This document shows positions 23,110-32,688 of a stretch of 38,169 bases of DNA, piece by piece. The translations under genes were made by a program, and so were the position numbers. Source of the DNA: Byssothecium circinans. Lineage: Eukaryota > Ascomycota > Dothideomycetes > Pleosporales > Massarinaceae. Each line of letters starts with the position of its first letter. The first letter of the stretch is position 1. The stretch spans positions 622,185-660,353 of the forward strand of contig ML976994.1 of the NCBI GenBank assembly GCA_010015675.1. Direction: 5' to 3'. The notes below the pieces were generated by a model, which had not been told where the DNA came from, did not search any database, and saw nothing but the letters and a program-made list of their open reading frames with translations.

Positions 23110-23207
23110 TAGGTATACAGCTGAGCAGAGTGGAGGTTATGCGCAGTAGTGACGATATTCAACGCTTGCAGTCTTGCCCAGGGTTTCATCACGTTTTTGA
23201 CAAGCAA

Positions 23208-23597
23208 TCAAGGAGAGCACACAAGCATGGCTCCATCTTGTTGGGAGACCAGATACCCAGCAGCCCGGACGAGCGACACGTTACACAAAATAATACAACA
23301 GGAGACATAATCGTGGCAGTAAATCATCACGTGTATGGTATTACCACCTGGTCCTTTATTGGACGGAACGAGCGGGCCTGTACCAGAGGAAATGAACGAG
23401 AAACACCGAGTCGTCCCGGCTCGAGCTTCTATGAGCCCTTCCTGCTCGTTCCTCTGCGCCCAGCTGAGCATCCCCCGCAGCTGAAAACTCGATTTGCCAG
23501 CAGAGAGCCACGCTGGGTGGCAGTAGCCGAGAGATAGAATTGAGACGAGATACACAAAATAATAGCTAAAGAGTATTCGTCGACCAGATGCTTTCAT
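23208..23597 (-). CDS. Possible small secreted protein, unrecognised
   Basis: A 129-codon frame that starts MKASGRRILFSYYFVYLVSI and continues to LSLGYC, a charged start then a hydrophobic core like a signal peptide. Cysteines occur later (TTRCFSF, IYCHDYVSCCIILC). There is no known domain and codon bias is weak, so a chance ORF is quite possible. Confidence 0.25.
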   Translation of the reverse strand: MKASGRRILFSYYFVYLVSILSLGYCHPAWLSAGKSSFQLRGMLSWAQRNEQEGLIEARAGTTRCFSFISSGTGPLVPSNKGPGGNTIHVMIYCHDYVSCCIILCNVSLVRAAGYLVSQQDGAMLVCSP

Positions 23598-23801
23598 CCC
23601 TGTGGTGTGGAGAACGTGAGGCCTCCCAACGATTCGCTTCCTTTGCCCTTTTCAGGCACTGCATGAAGGGAACCAGCACTCGGGTTAGGTCCTGAAAATC
23701 CCTACCGCCTACAGGACCTCCTATCCTGCAAGCCGGGATCGCACCCGCGTACGTGACGCGCTTTCTAGACTATTGGCCATGCGCCTCAGAGCCACAACAT
23801 C

Positions 23802-24114
23802 ATGGCTGAAGAAGATGGCGTCCTAAAGATGGGCGTCCTGCCCGCGCAACAGTAAGCATCTCGTCTGTCTTTCCGAAGGCGCTACGAATGGGAGCGCAGA
23901 CAGTGCGTCAGACCAGTCTTCCATCGGCCACTTACCCTGGGGCCTGATTATGTGCTAGAGCGACGCTTCAGCCCTGCCATCTGTGTGTCTATCTTCCGCA
24001 GCTGCAGTTGACACTTCGCATCCTCGCATCCGGCCCTCGATTGACCGTGTCTTCCCCCTGGAGTACCTGCGCAGCCATCACGACTTCATGACTCTACGAA
24101 CCGATGGGAAATAA
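23802..24114 (+). CDS. Possible small two-exon gene just upstream of the kelch gene
   Basis: Two stretches look coding. An ATG at 23802 opens MAEEDGVLKMGVLPAQQ and reaches a GTAAGC donor at 23852. A second stretch, 24004-24114, reads AVDTSHPRIRPSIDR then VFPLEYLRSHHDFMTLRTDGK and stops, with strongly C/G-ending codons. The obvious acceptor (tcttccgcag, ending at 24001) does not join the two in frame, so an extra exon, another boundary or decay is needed. The stop lies 9 nt before the kelch start codon, so this could alternatively be transcribed leader of that gene. Product unknown. Confidence 0.3.
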
Positions 24115-24123
24115 AAGCCAGAC

Positions 24124-26480
24124 ATGGCTTTTATACGGTTGTGCTTGCTCGCTGCGCTCAGCTTAGCTACACTGTCTCTTCAAGCGAAGAATCCAATCAA
24201 TGACTTTTGTCGACGATGGGGTCACCAGACCGCGGAGGTTGATGGAAAACTATTCATCGACGGAGGACTCGTAGCATGGAACCCTCTGTCCACGAATCCC
24301 TCCAATTACACAAGTATGCCTAGCAATTCCCTGCACAAGAACAATGCTAACGGGCTGCGCGCAGACACATGGCTCCTCTACAGCGATTTGAATTCTACCA
24401 CGCAAGATGTTGGAATGCCCCCACAGTACGCGAACCTCACAAAGAATGCGACGGTACCGAGCGTAGCAGGCGGCATACTGTGGGCAGATGAGGTCAACAA
24501 ATGCTTCTACTTATTCGGGGGACAGTACCAAAGCAACCCGACCGACTTCAGCTTCTGGTCCTACGACGTCCCTATGAACCAATGGAACGAGACCAAGTAC
24601 ACGAGCAACGTAAATTCTCTCCAACGGGTAGCTTACGGCGCTGGCACAACAGTTGAAGAGTTGGGGTTGGGCTTCTACTACGGTGGATGGATGAATAACC
24701 TCACGAATCCGCTATGGTCGGGTTCACCAATTGTGTCAAGCAACTTAATCCGATACGACTTCACGCGAGGAACTTTGAACAACAACACTGGGCCAGATAG
24801 TGTGGGGAGGGCAGAAGGTCAAATGGTATACTTGCCTGCGTCAGACGGAGGACTGCTTGTTTATTTTGGAGGCGTCGAAGATCCGTACGTAGTACCAGCT
24901 CGAATTGCATTTTCTCCAAGGACGAGTTTCGTCACCCCTTCTCATGTGCTTCGCTAATATCTGCTGCATCATTTAGTTACCGCAATGGAACTGTAGTTGC
25001 AGCCAATATGTCAACTATCCGTATCTTCGATATCTCATCCTCGAAGTGGTATGCCCAAACAGCATCGGGCGATGTGCCTAAATCGAGGCGACAATTTTGC
25101 GCTGGTGCTACATGGGCGGACGACCACTCATCTTACAATATCTACCTGTACGGTGGTTTTGGCGTTGAGAACGTGACAGGATACGACGATTCCTACATCC
25201 TATCTCTTCCCTCCTTCAAGTGGATAAAATCCTGGCCAACTGACAACACGACTCAAGCTTATCCTCATGGAGGCTGTACTGCCAATGTGATCAATAGAGA
25301 TCAAATGATCGTCATGGGTGGGTGGTACACAACATCAGATATCTGCGATTCCCCCAACTCTCAAGGCCAGCACAATATGAACCTAGGCTATAACGGACCG
25401 GCCAAATCTTTGTGGGATAAATACGATCCGAAAGTCTCCAAGTACTTTGTCCCGACCCCGGTCATCTCGGCGATCGGCGGAGGCCCTACTGGAGGCGCGA
25501 CCGCTAAAACGCCTACGAATTGGGACAACGCCGATTTGGGTACCTATTTCACACGCGTTCCAACATTCTCAGCAAGAGCAGCAACGCGTGTCGTGCCAAC
25601 CGGTACCAGTATTCCTTCGGAAACCGGTTCTCCAAAGAAGACGAATGTAGGGGCAATCGTGGGGGGTGTGGTCGGAGGACTGGTTGGTCTCATTCTAATC
25701 CTGTCTCTCGTTCTATTTTGTCTTCATCGTCGCAAGAAGACTCTCAAAGAAAAGAATGAGGTGAACAACGCACCACCGCCCTCCGAGCTCGCAGCCACGT
25801 CTCTACCCCAAGAACTTCCTTCCCCAGGCCTCGCAAAATACATGAGCCTCCAACAGCAACCCGACCCGAGCACGCATCCCGCATATTCAGGGCGCATTTC
25901 ACTGCACTCTCGCTTCCCCAGTGACGATTACCGGTACATGACCTCTCCATACCCTGCTCAACAAAACTCAAATACTTCGCCTACGATAACACCTCCATAC
26001 CCCAGCCCCTATAACCCCGAGTTTCCACGCGAAGCGCACCAACAACGCAACGGATACGTACCTTATTCAGATAATCCAAACGCATACGATACCCAAAATC
26101 CACCCTCAACACCAGCAGCCGCACTCGAGCGACAATATTCATACCCATCCTCAATACCACCAGCGCACCCACCTTTCGCGCCCGCACAACAACCGCAAGT
26201 GTATTACCCGCCGCCTCCCGAGCCCTCGACGCATTCGCGAACCCGCCAGTCCTTCTCTGATCACATCGGCAGTCCCGACGGAACGCAGCGTAGCATGAGC
26301 CCGGATAACGAACCACCAAGCACGGCGCCCACCCCAGCACAATTCTACGCTCAGCCTGTACCGCGGCACGGCGCGCTTGCTGCGGGCGGAGGGAGTCCGA
26401 GCAGTGGAAGCTTGAGAGGGAGTGTGGACAGCAGGAGACGGATGGGCAGGGGCCGGTTTGTGGAGGTAGATTATATGTGA
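24124..26480 (+). CDS. Kelch-repeat ectodomain single-pass membrane protein
   Basis: Function unknown; the architecture is that of a fungal cell-surface kelch protein. Exons 24124-24313, 24365-24884 and 24977-26480 give about 737 aa. A signal peptide (about residues 1-21, MAFIRLCLLAALSLATLSLQA) leads into a kelch/galactose-oxidase-like propeller with typical blade pieces: GHQTAEVDGKLFIDGG, NKCFYLFGGQYQ, GFYYGGW, GGLLVYFGG, YNIYLYGGFG and QMIVMGGWY. Many N-x-S/T sequons fit an extracellular domain. One transmembrane helix at about 461-485 (VGAIVGGVVGGLVGLILILS then LVLF) is followed by basic HRRKK and a roughly 250-residue Pro/Ser/Tyr/Gln-rich cytosolic tail. Intron 1 (24314-24364) is 51 nt, in frame and stop-free, recognised by GTATGC, GCTAAC and GCGCAG. 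The topology suggests a sensor or wall-contact protein; that is inference. Confidence 0.85.
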
Positions 26481-26888
26481 AGAGATGCTGGGGAGAAAAA
26501 AATGCTGGCATTGCGAAAGGTTTAGGTGTGCGCATTTTGCATGGCTACGATACCAAGGATGGGCTGGGAATCGGTTTGTTTTGTTTTGTGTTGTTTTGTC
26601 GTCGCGAGCGACCAAGGGTCTCGCATAGTATGGCGCAGGAAACGAACGGAGTTTTTGGGATTAAAATCGAAGAAGGGTATTGCGGGGGTTCGGCGTTAGG
26701 CGTGTTACGCTTGGTACGTACGGATTAAGGCTTTAGTTGTGTGTAATTCGTGTAATAGCATCCACTTCACGATTGGAATTAATCAGGGCTGCGGTATTGG
26801 AGATGTGGGGTACTTTTCTCTTTCTGTCCTGTATCTTGTGATTGCGGAAGCTGAAGAAGTGCGCACGTCAAGTACAACTTTTTGAAAC

Positions 26889-27164
26889 TTATTTAGGGAA
26901 GATGTTGATCTTTTGGTGAGACGGATTACTGGGGGGCTTGGTTATGCCGCTGAAGAGATGGTAGAGGTGCTGCGTGTGGTTGTTGAGAAGTTTGCCGACC
27001 TCGGGGTTGTTGTGGCCGGTGCGAAGGGATCTTTGGCCGGATGTGCTGTGCATCGTTCGGTGGCTGGTGCGCGTTTCGATAGTGATGCCAGCGGCGAAGG
27101 TGAATAGTTTAGGATGGAAGGAGGTTCCGTAGCTGAGGAGGCAGTTATCAGCGTCGCACTGGAG
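26889..27164 (-). CDS. Unrecognised terminal exon (91 codons) or decaying gene
   Basis: Reading the minus strand from 27164 to the TAA at 26889 gives a 91-aa stretch with very strong C-ending codon use (for example GGC CAC AAC AAC CCC GAG GTC GGC), the pattern of real genes here. It reads LQCDADNCLLSYGTS, FTFAAGITIETRTSH, GHNNPEVGKLLNNHTQ, HLYHLFSGITKPPSN and ends KINIFPK. No family was recognised. The codon just upstream (27165-27167) is TAG; the frame before it (HDSINAA) also looks coding. Either the TAG is the end of an intron (gcatag acceptor) with the 5' exon not identified, or it is a CAG-to-TAG nonsense change. The overlapping Ser/Thr/Pro-rich 112-codon ORF (26942-27280) is probably its shadow. 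It is convergent with the kelch gene. Confidence 0.4.
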   Translation of the reverse strand, partial: LQCDADNCLLSYGTSFHPKLFTFAAGITIETRTSHRTMHSTSGQRSLRTGHNNPEVGKLLNNHTQHLYHLFSGITKPPSNPSHQKINIFPK

Positions 27165-27410
27165 CTATGCCGCGTTGATAGAGTCGTGTGGGCTGGGCGT
27201 TGTGATTGAGTGTTGTGGTTGAAAGTGAGATTAGCAGGGCTGGGTCCATAGTTGCATGGTGCAGCATTTGGTATCAACATGCTTCTAATCTTGTGTAACG
27301 TGATTGTGTAGATAGTAGATAGTATCTCTAACGCTATCGGAAAGCTCAGCAGGAGGATTGGCAGAATCCATGGATATAATCATGTCGTTTGCTCTTTTCT
27401 CCCGTTAACA

Positions 27411-27425
27411 CCCCCCCCCCCCCCC
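27411..27425. repeat. Homopolymer tract of 15 C
   Basis: Read directly; it lies about 50 bp upstream of the Zn2Cys6 remnant. Length may be uncertain because homopolymers are error-prone. Confidence 0.8.
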
Positions 27426-27476
27426 AAAATCTTACTGTGCACGGTTTGCCATGGTCCTCTATACTTCCAAAACACC

Positions 27477-27645
27477 ATGGACGGAGAAACACCTAACGTA
27501 CATCGACTTCCCGCCCGGCCATACCGCTCTCGCAAAGTCGCTACACTGCGATAGTTGTCGACATGGAAGAACCAGATGCGATGTGTACATCTTTGAGCAG
27601 CCATCTCAGTTTCCCTGCGAGCCAAGATCTCTGTCGCCTTCCTAA
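27477..27645 (+). pseudogene. Zn2Cys6 DNA-binding domain remnant with a frameshift
   Basis: From the ATG at 27477 one frame reads MDGETPNVHRLPARPYRSRK then VATLR and stops (TAG 27552-27554). The neighbouring frame then reads HCDSCRHGRTRCDVY, which has the exact Cys-x2-Cys-x6-Cys spacing of the first half of a fungal Zn2Cys6 zinc cluster, preceded in such proteins by a basic segment like the PYRSRK seen here. The second Cys pair is not intact (FPCEPRS) and the frame stops at 27645. A single-base frame change at about 27535-27547 would reconnect the halves. This points to a decayed regulator fragment; a chance resemblance cannot be excluded. Confidence 0.42.
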
Positions 27646-28032
27646 ACACCCTCAACCCGTACTTCGCTTACTCGGTCCATGCCATCCCTTAATTTCTTAG
27701 CTCTTAGCCACGCTCTCAGAAGGTCACTTCCAGGCTCAAAGCCTGCAGGAGGTGTGATCCCTTTTTGAGAAGACGCTATGCTGATTTGACAGAGTGAATG
27801 CTCGTCGTATGACGAACCACACCGCGGCGATTATACAATTAGTTGAATCTTGCCATCCCCTTCGGCAGTGAATAGAATGTTGCTGCAGTCGTCTCCCGAG
27901 CACCATTTTGGACCACAAGGCCGTGAGCGGAGCATAGTGATTTTCGAGCTGGCGATGATATCCATCTGTTCCTTTATGAACAACGCAGAATTTTCAAATA
28001 TACTTCGAAGAATTATCGGCCATGTTGTGTGT
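27646..28032. other. Gene-free spacer downstream of the Zn2Cys6 regulator
   Basis: No supported gene. It probably contains the 3' end of the minus-strand regulator at 28033-29773. Confidence 0.45.
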
Positions 28033-29773
28033 TCATAGGGCTGCAGATGGCTCAGGCGACACTGAGGACTCTGGACGAATCACCACCTCTTTTTCGGTGT
28101 CGGGAGGATTCGAATCATGTTGGAACCTTTTTGCAGCCTTGAGTATTGCCGGGCTTAACTCCTCCTGAGGGGCAACAGAGGCTGACACGAGTATCGACTG
28201 GCTTATCATTACGTGACTTGTAGGGTTGAGCATACCTTCCACACTTTGTGAAAGATCTGGAAGCCCAGGAAGTATGTCGGATTGGAGACTGATGTTCAGT
28301 GACGCTTCATCAAGCGAGAAGTCAAGATCTTCCCACAAGGCGTGCGAAGGATCGTCTTCCAAGGATATGTCGACCTGGCAAATTTGGCACACGCCGTTCT
28401 CGTCTAAGGAGGTCCAGAAGTTGTCGCAAGTGGTGCACTTGAGTAGATCCGAATCCTGGGTAAACTGAGCGAGATCATCGAACTCCGAAAGGTCGATATC
28501 GATGCTACTGAGCGATTCATCCTCGGTTGATGACACGATCCAATCCGCTGGAGGTTCGATCCTATAATGCATCTCGAGTCCCTGGGTAGAGCTCCACGTG
28601 AAGGCTGCGGGCTTGTTCCACTGGTTTCTCCATCTATCGAGTAACGTCTTCTCATCGGTCGCAGCCTCTAGGAGCGCGGTTGCTTTGCCGATGTAGATGA
28701 GGTAGTGGCAAAGAAGTCGAAGTAATGCCTCTTGTTTCGCTTCATGCTCAGTACACTGTGCGGCTGTCCCTTCAAACACCTGAATTTGTCAGTGACGATT
28801 ATTAGAATGTATTACGGAATATGCATACCTCGGGACACGTGTACCTCATGCCGACGACTGTTCCCAATATCAGCAGAAAGAGTGAACGCAGCTTCCCAAG
28901 TTTGTCTTCTGATGCTTCGATCTCAGATGGCCGCAGCAATGATTCGAGCGATGTCAGAAGCCGGTTGCCGACACAGTCACGCACAGACTGGATTTCACCG
29001 TCTGTATATTCCTGATACCCGCCCTGCATCCCAGTAGTGTAAAGGTGAGTGGTCAGGTGCACGAATAACCGCAGGTCTCTCGCAAGGCTCGGATCAAGAG
29101 AGTTCTGAAGGAGGTTGGTGTTTGAGCTGCAGGAGAATACACCAACGACGCTGAAAGTGGAAGGAGAGTCATCATCGGACAACCATCTGCTCAGGTGAGA
29201 TGAGGCGGCTTCAACGTTGAGAGCGAAAGGGATGTGGAAGTCTAGATGTACGTCATCGTTGAGCAGGTCAGTCATGATGCTGTTGATGCGGGCTTGATTC
29301 GGTACGTTGTGGCCTACGTCAATTAGCCATGGCTTCGTTGCGGTATAAGCGGTGCACTTAATCGTATTGAATATATTCATGGCTTGGAAAGAAGGTCTGA
29401 TACACTCCATCCACATGAGGGCTTTCGAGTTGGCTGCGGCTCTCGCAGCAACCATACACGTCTTACATGGGTCCTCCCCAGAGCACTACACATGATCAGC
29501 ACAGGTTATGCTATGGAGCGGAAGACTACTGACTGCCCTCTTGAGGAGACGGCACCGGAGACAAGCGCCCCTCTTCCTGATACTTCTGACTTCTTCCTTC
29601 CTCTTCTGGGTAAATGCGGACCTTCGGTGAAGGTTGGCATCGTTTCCGTCAATGGTGAAACAGGAAAAGGTGCCCGAGTGAGTTGCCTGCTGGACCTTCG
29701 GCCGTTTTGGAGCTCGCTCTGTAGTCGGAGGGTCGTTCCTCCTGCGCCCGTTCTGGGTGCCTCGAGACGCCAT
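28033..29773 (-). CDS. Zn2Cys6 fungal transcription factor with C-terminal C4 motif
   Basis: Probable nuclear sequence-specific regulator; targets unknown. Exons 29773-29534, 29485-28829 and 28779-28033 (48- and 49-nt introns), about 547 aa. A basic N-terminus ([14 protein letters not shown] stretch, then [14 protein letters not shown]) precedes the zinc cluster [20 protein letters not shown]: Cys at about 71, 74, 81, 87 and 90, with the likely sixth Cys at 108 ([10 protein letters not shown]), a longer last spacing than classical clusters. The cluster is split by intron 1, which contains an in-frame stop. The middle region is helical with LLLRPSEIE- and [20 protein letters not shown] segments. 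Near the C-terminus [18 protein letters not shown] then VCQICQ gives a Cys-x2-Cys...Cys-x2-Cys ribbon (about 414-433) in an acidic context that could activate transcription. It is divergent from the NLR-like gene. Confidence 0.85.
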
Positions 29774-29841
29774 GCCGATGATTCACGGGCTTTGTAAGCA
29801 TCCGAGATGTCCAATCATTCAATGCTTGTGTGGTCGATAGT

Positions 29842-30081
29842 TTTCACGGCTTGCTTGGGAAGAGTCAACCTCGCCCTGCAGGGTGTTGAGGTTGTGGAGG
29901 GTGGAGGAGACGGTAGAGAATCGATAAATAAGCTAACTGTGTGCATCTCTTACAGGATTGACTTAATACTAAACTATGTGAAGTAGTGACGCTGCCTGAG
30001 ATGTGAAGTGTGCAATGATTGGCGGTACACGCTTGGCAGGGCCATCCCACCGAAGTCTACTTCTGGTTAGCGGCTTTCGTT
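29842..30081 (+). repeat. Direct repeat R1 of a roughly 240-bp element
   Basis: Aligns with 35088-35328 in the same orientation over its whole length. Shared landmarks include ttcacggct(t/c)gctt, ggagacggtaga, aataaat, gtgt(g/a)catctctt-like, acttaatac, aactatgtga, gctgcct and tgatt(g/a)gc, with mismatches that are largely transitions. No ORF or obvious terminal inverted repeat was seen, so it could be a solo LTR, a MITE-like relic or a segmental duplicate. Confidence 0.7.
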
Positions 30082-30218
30082 ATCCATGAATGCGAATCAG
30101 CGACGCCGCACCGACAACATCCACCTCATCCTTGCTCAGCCTTTCATCTCATCTTCTTTTGTTATGACTTCCACCAACCAGCCTTTTAGTGTGGTCGGCT
30201 ATACTTTCCACAGACTAA

Positions 30219-30498
30219 GGGAATTCGGAGACCACAGGATCAGCTGACAATACGCCATTCTCTCGCATACTTGGGACACCAAGGAAGCTTCGTATCAAGA
30301 ATACCTCTGCCTTTGACCTCAAGCTCAGAAAGGCGCATGAACAAGATACTCGGTACCTGCGCTCAAGCTGGAAAAAACGCCTCGTCTAGGAACCTCACCC
30401 CAACTGACAACTCCCTACAAAAGTGGGTGCACCTGCTGCCAGAAATGATGGATCATTATAGCACCCATGCCAACACATTCGGGGAACTCGGAAGATGA
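30219..30498 (+). pseudogene. Decayed coding fragment with frameshift, unrecognised
   Basis: One frame reads NTPFSRILGTPRKLRIKNTS, AFDLKLRKAHEQDTRYLRSS, WKKRLV and stops (TAG 30387-30389). The next frame picks up at 30391 with NLTPTDNSLQKWVHLLPEMM, DHYSTHANTFGELGR and stops (30496-30498). Both halves look like genuine soluble protein sequence with charged and hydrophobic spacing, and no good start codon precedes the first. This suggests an exon remnant broken by one frame change. Family not recognised. Confidence 0.4.
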
Positions 30499-30681
30499 TA
30501 GGTCTAAGCGCTGCCGATGTTAAAGGCACATTGGTGACAAAGCACCAAGATTCACATAAATACTGCAGCCTGATGCGAATCGCAACCTGCTCAGCCTGGG
30601 TCGCTCGCCCGTCATATTGCCTTTCTCTCTCCTCGCCACTAGCTCATACGTGTCTACAATCGGGATTTGGCTTCTTGCGAT

Positions 30682-32688
30682 ATGGATGCGCTCAGTGCCA
30701 CGGCCAGCATCATCGCTATCCTCCAGCTCTCGGCTAAGTTCCTTACGTATCTAAACGATGTCAAAGATGCCCCGAAGGACCGCGCGCGGTGCGCGATCGA
30801 GGCTTCAAATCTCCACAGCCTTCTCCTCAGCCTAAGGTTTCGACTGGAAGAGGGAGGCTCCAGTCAGCCATGGTACACCGCTGTCCGAGCCCTTGCAGTC
30901 GAGAATGGGCTGCTCGACCAGTTCAAGCAAGATCTAGAAATGCTGCAGACAAAGATAACAGATGGAGGTCGACTGAGGAAGGCCGGCGAGGCGTTAACGT
31001 GGAAATTCAAGAAAGAAGAGATTGCCAGCATCCTAGCTCGGATGGAGCGATTAAAGCCGCTGGTAGAGATCGCGTTACAGATGGACCACTTGTAAGCTTC
31101 CGTACTAGCATTGCAGAGCAATATAGCTTACACGTATAAGCAAACTCTCTCAAGCTATCAAAGACGACACCAGCTTCGTTCGGACGCACATCCCCGTCAT
31201 CCAGTCTGGAGTAGACGCGATCCGACAAGACCAAGAATCGATGAGGCACCGCAGGCTGCTGGAATGGATATCGCCTACAGATTACCCCGCCCAGCAATCC
31301 GACATCATAGAGCGTAGACAGGGAGGAACATGTCAGGGGTTCCAGGACGCACCTGAAGTGGCGCGGTGGCTCAATGAACCTAAGAGAACCCTGTTCTGTC
31401 CAGGAATCCCAGGAGCCGGCAAGACCATGGCAGCAGCCGTTACAATCGATTATCTGTCGAAGTCAGTGCAGAACAGCTCACATGGGGTTGCTTATGTGTA
31501 CTGCAACTACAAAACCCAGGAACAGCAGGATGCTTCCAGCATGCTGGGGGCCATACTCAAGCAGTTAGTGCAGAGTCGATCATCGAGCGTGGAGCCTGTA
31601 GAACGATTGCATCAACGGCATGCCAACCGCGGGACTAAACTATCGTTTGACGAGATATTAGTTGCACTCCGAGATGTGATTGCACACTATCCGACTGTTT
31701 ACATAGTAGTTGATGCTCTAGATGAGTGTCGAGATGACGACGGCACCCGTCGCCGGTTTCTGGCCAGACTCCGAGATCTGCAAGAGGAGAGCGACGTTCG
31801 TTTGATGGTTACTTCTCGCTTGCTACCAGATATCTTGGAGGAATTTGAAGAGGCGATGAGGTTGGAGGTGCAAGCGAGTGAGGAAGACGTAAAGCGTTTT
31901 GTTGCTGGCCAGATTTACCGGTTGCCCAACTGCATTCAACGCGACCCAGCGTTGCAAGACTTGGTACAGAGCAAAATCGCGGAGGCGGTAGACGGCATGT
32001 ATGCCTCTTTCTTCTATCTTATGCGCCTTCGTGGGCTTACATGCTTAGATTTCTCCTCGCTTGTTTGTATACAGACTCCCTTCAAGACAAAGGAACATCG
32101 AAGGAGGTCAAATCAACCTTAGCAGGACTCTCGAAAGGCTCAGTCACGCTCGACAACGCGTACGGAGATGCCCTTCAGAGGATTGAAGGCCAACTAAGCG
32201 GTCGTCGTGAACGCGCCAAGAAAGTGCTGTCGTGGATTACGTTTGCGAAAAGGCCGCTGACCACAACTGAGCTATGCTGCGCTCTAGCGGTGGAGCCAAT
32301 GGAAGTGGAGCTTGACTCCGATAACATAGCTGACATCGAAGATCTGGTGTCCGTTTGCGCCGGCCTCGTTTCTGTCGATCAAGAGAGCGCCATCATTCGT
32401 CTAGTTCATTACACCGCACAAGAATATTTCGAGCGTATCAGCGACAAGTGGGCTCCACGTGCAGAACTCCATATCGCCACTGCATGCCTCACTTATCTAT
32501 CTTTTGCTGCTTTCAGAAGCGGCAGCTGCTCAACAGACGAAGAATATGAAGAAAGGCTCGGGCAACATGTGTTCTTAAACTATGCAGCGAGGCACTGGGG
32601 GAATCATGCAAGAACCGTCGAGACCGAAGTGTCTGACCTAGCGTGCATGTTTCTCCTCGATGATGGGTTGCTTTCAAGTGCTGTGTAG
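30682..32688 (+). CDS. NLR-like STAND protein: HeLo-like N-terminus plus NACHT, ending at an in-frame TAG
   Basis: Signal-transducing ATPase of the fungal NOD-like class, whose members often act in heterokaryon incompatibility or defence cell death. Exons 30682-31091, 31141-31998 and 32049-32688 code 635 aa before TAG. Residues 1 to about 135 (MDALSATASIIAILQLSAKF, then LTYLNDVKDAPKDRAR) match the fungal HeLo-like STAND N-terminal domain. The NACHT ATPase has Walker A GIPGAGKT (about 225-232), Walker B VYIVVDALDE (about 323-332) and VRLMVTSRLLPDI. A winged-helix-like part follows (RAKKVLSWITFAKRPLTTTE, LVHYTAQEYFERI). The TAG at 32686-32688 falls in the linker after LLSSAV; the same frame stays open beyond it into ankyrin repeats for 686 codons. 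The ATG at 30682 matches the usual MDALS/MDGLS-type start. As read, the product lacks its sensor domain unless the stop is bypassed. Confidence 0.85.

Larger units (their letters stand above)
29774..30681. promoter_or_regulatory. Divergent promoter between the Zn2Cys6 regulator and the NLR-like gene
   Basis: A 0.9-kb spacer that must hold both promoters. It also carries repeat copy R1 (29842-30081), only about 70 bp upstream of the regulator start codon, and a decayed coding fragment (30219-30498). Confidence 0.5.

Noticed and set aside
23735..23755. T-arm-like gggatcgcaccc suggesting a tRNA gene
   Set aside because: No acceptor pairing or D-arm upstream; only the short hairpin is present.
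26942..27280. 112-codon minus ORF as the real gene at this locus
   Set aside because: Ser/Thr/Ala/Pro-rich shadow; the neighbouring frame (26889-27164) has far better codon use.
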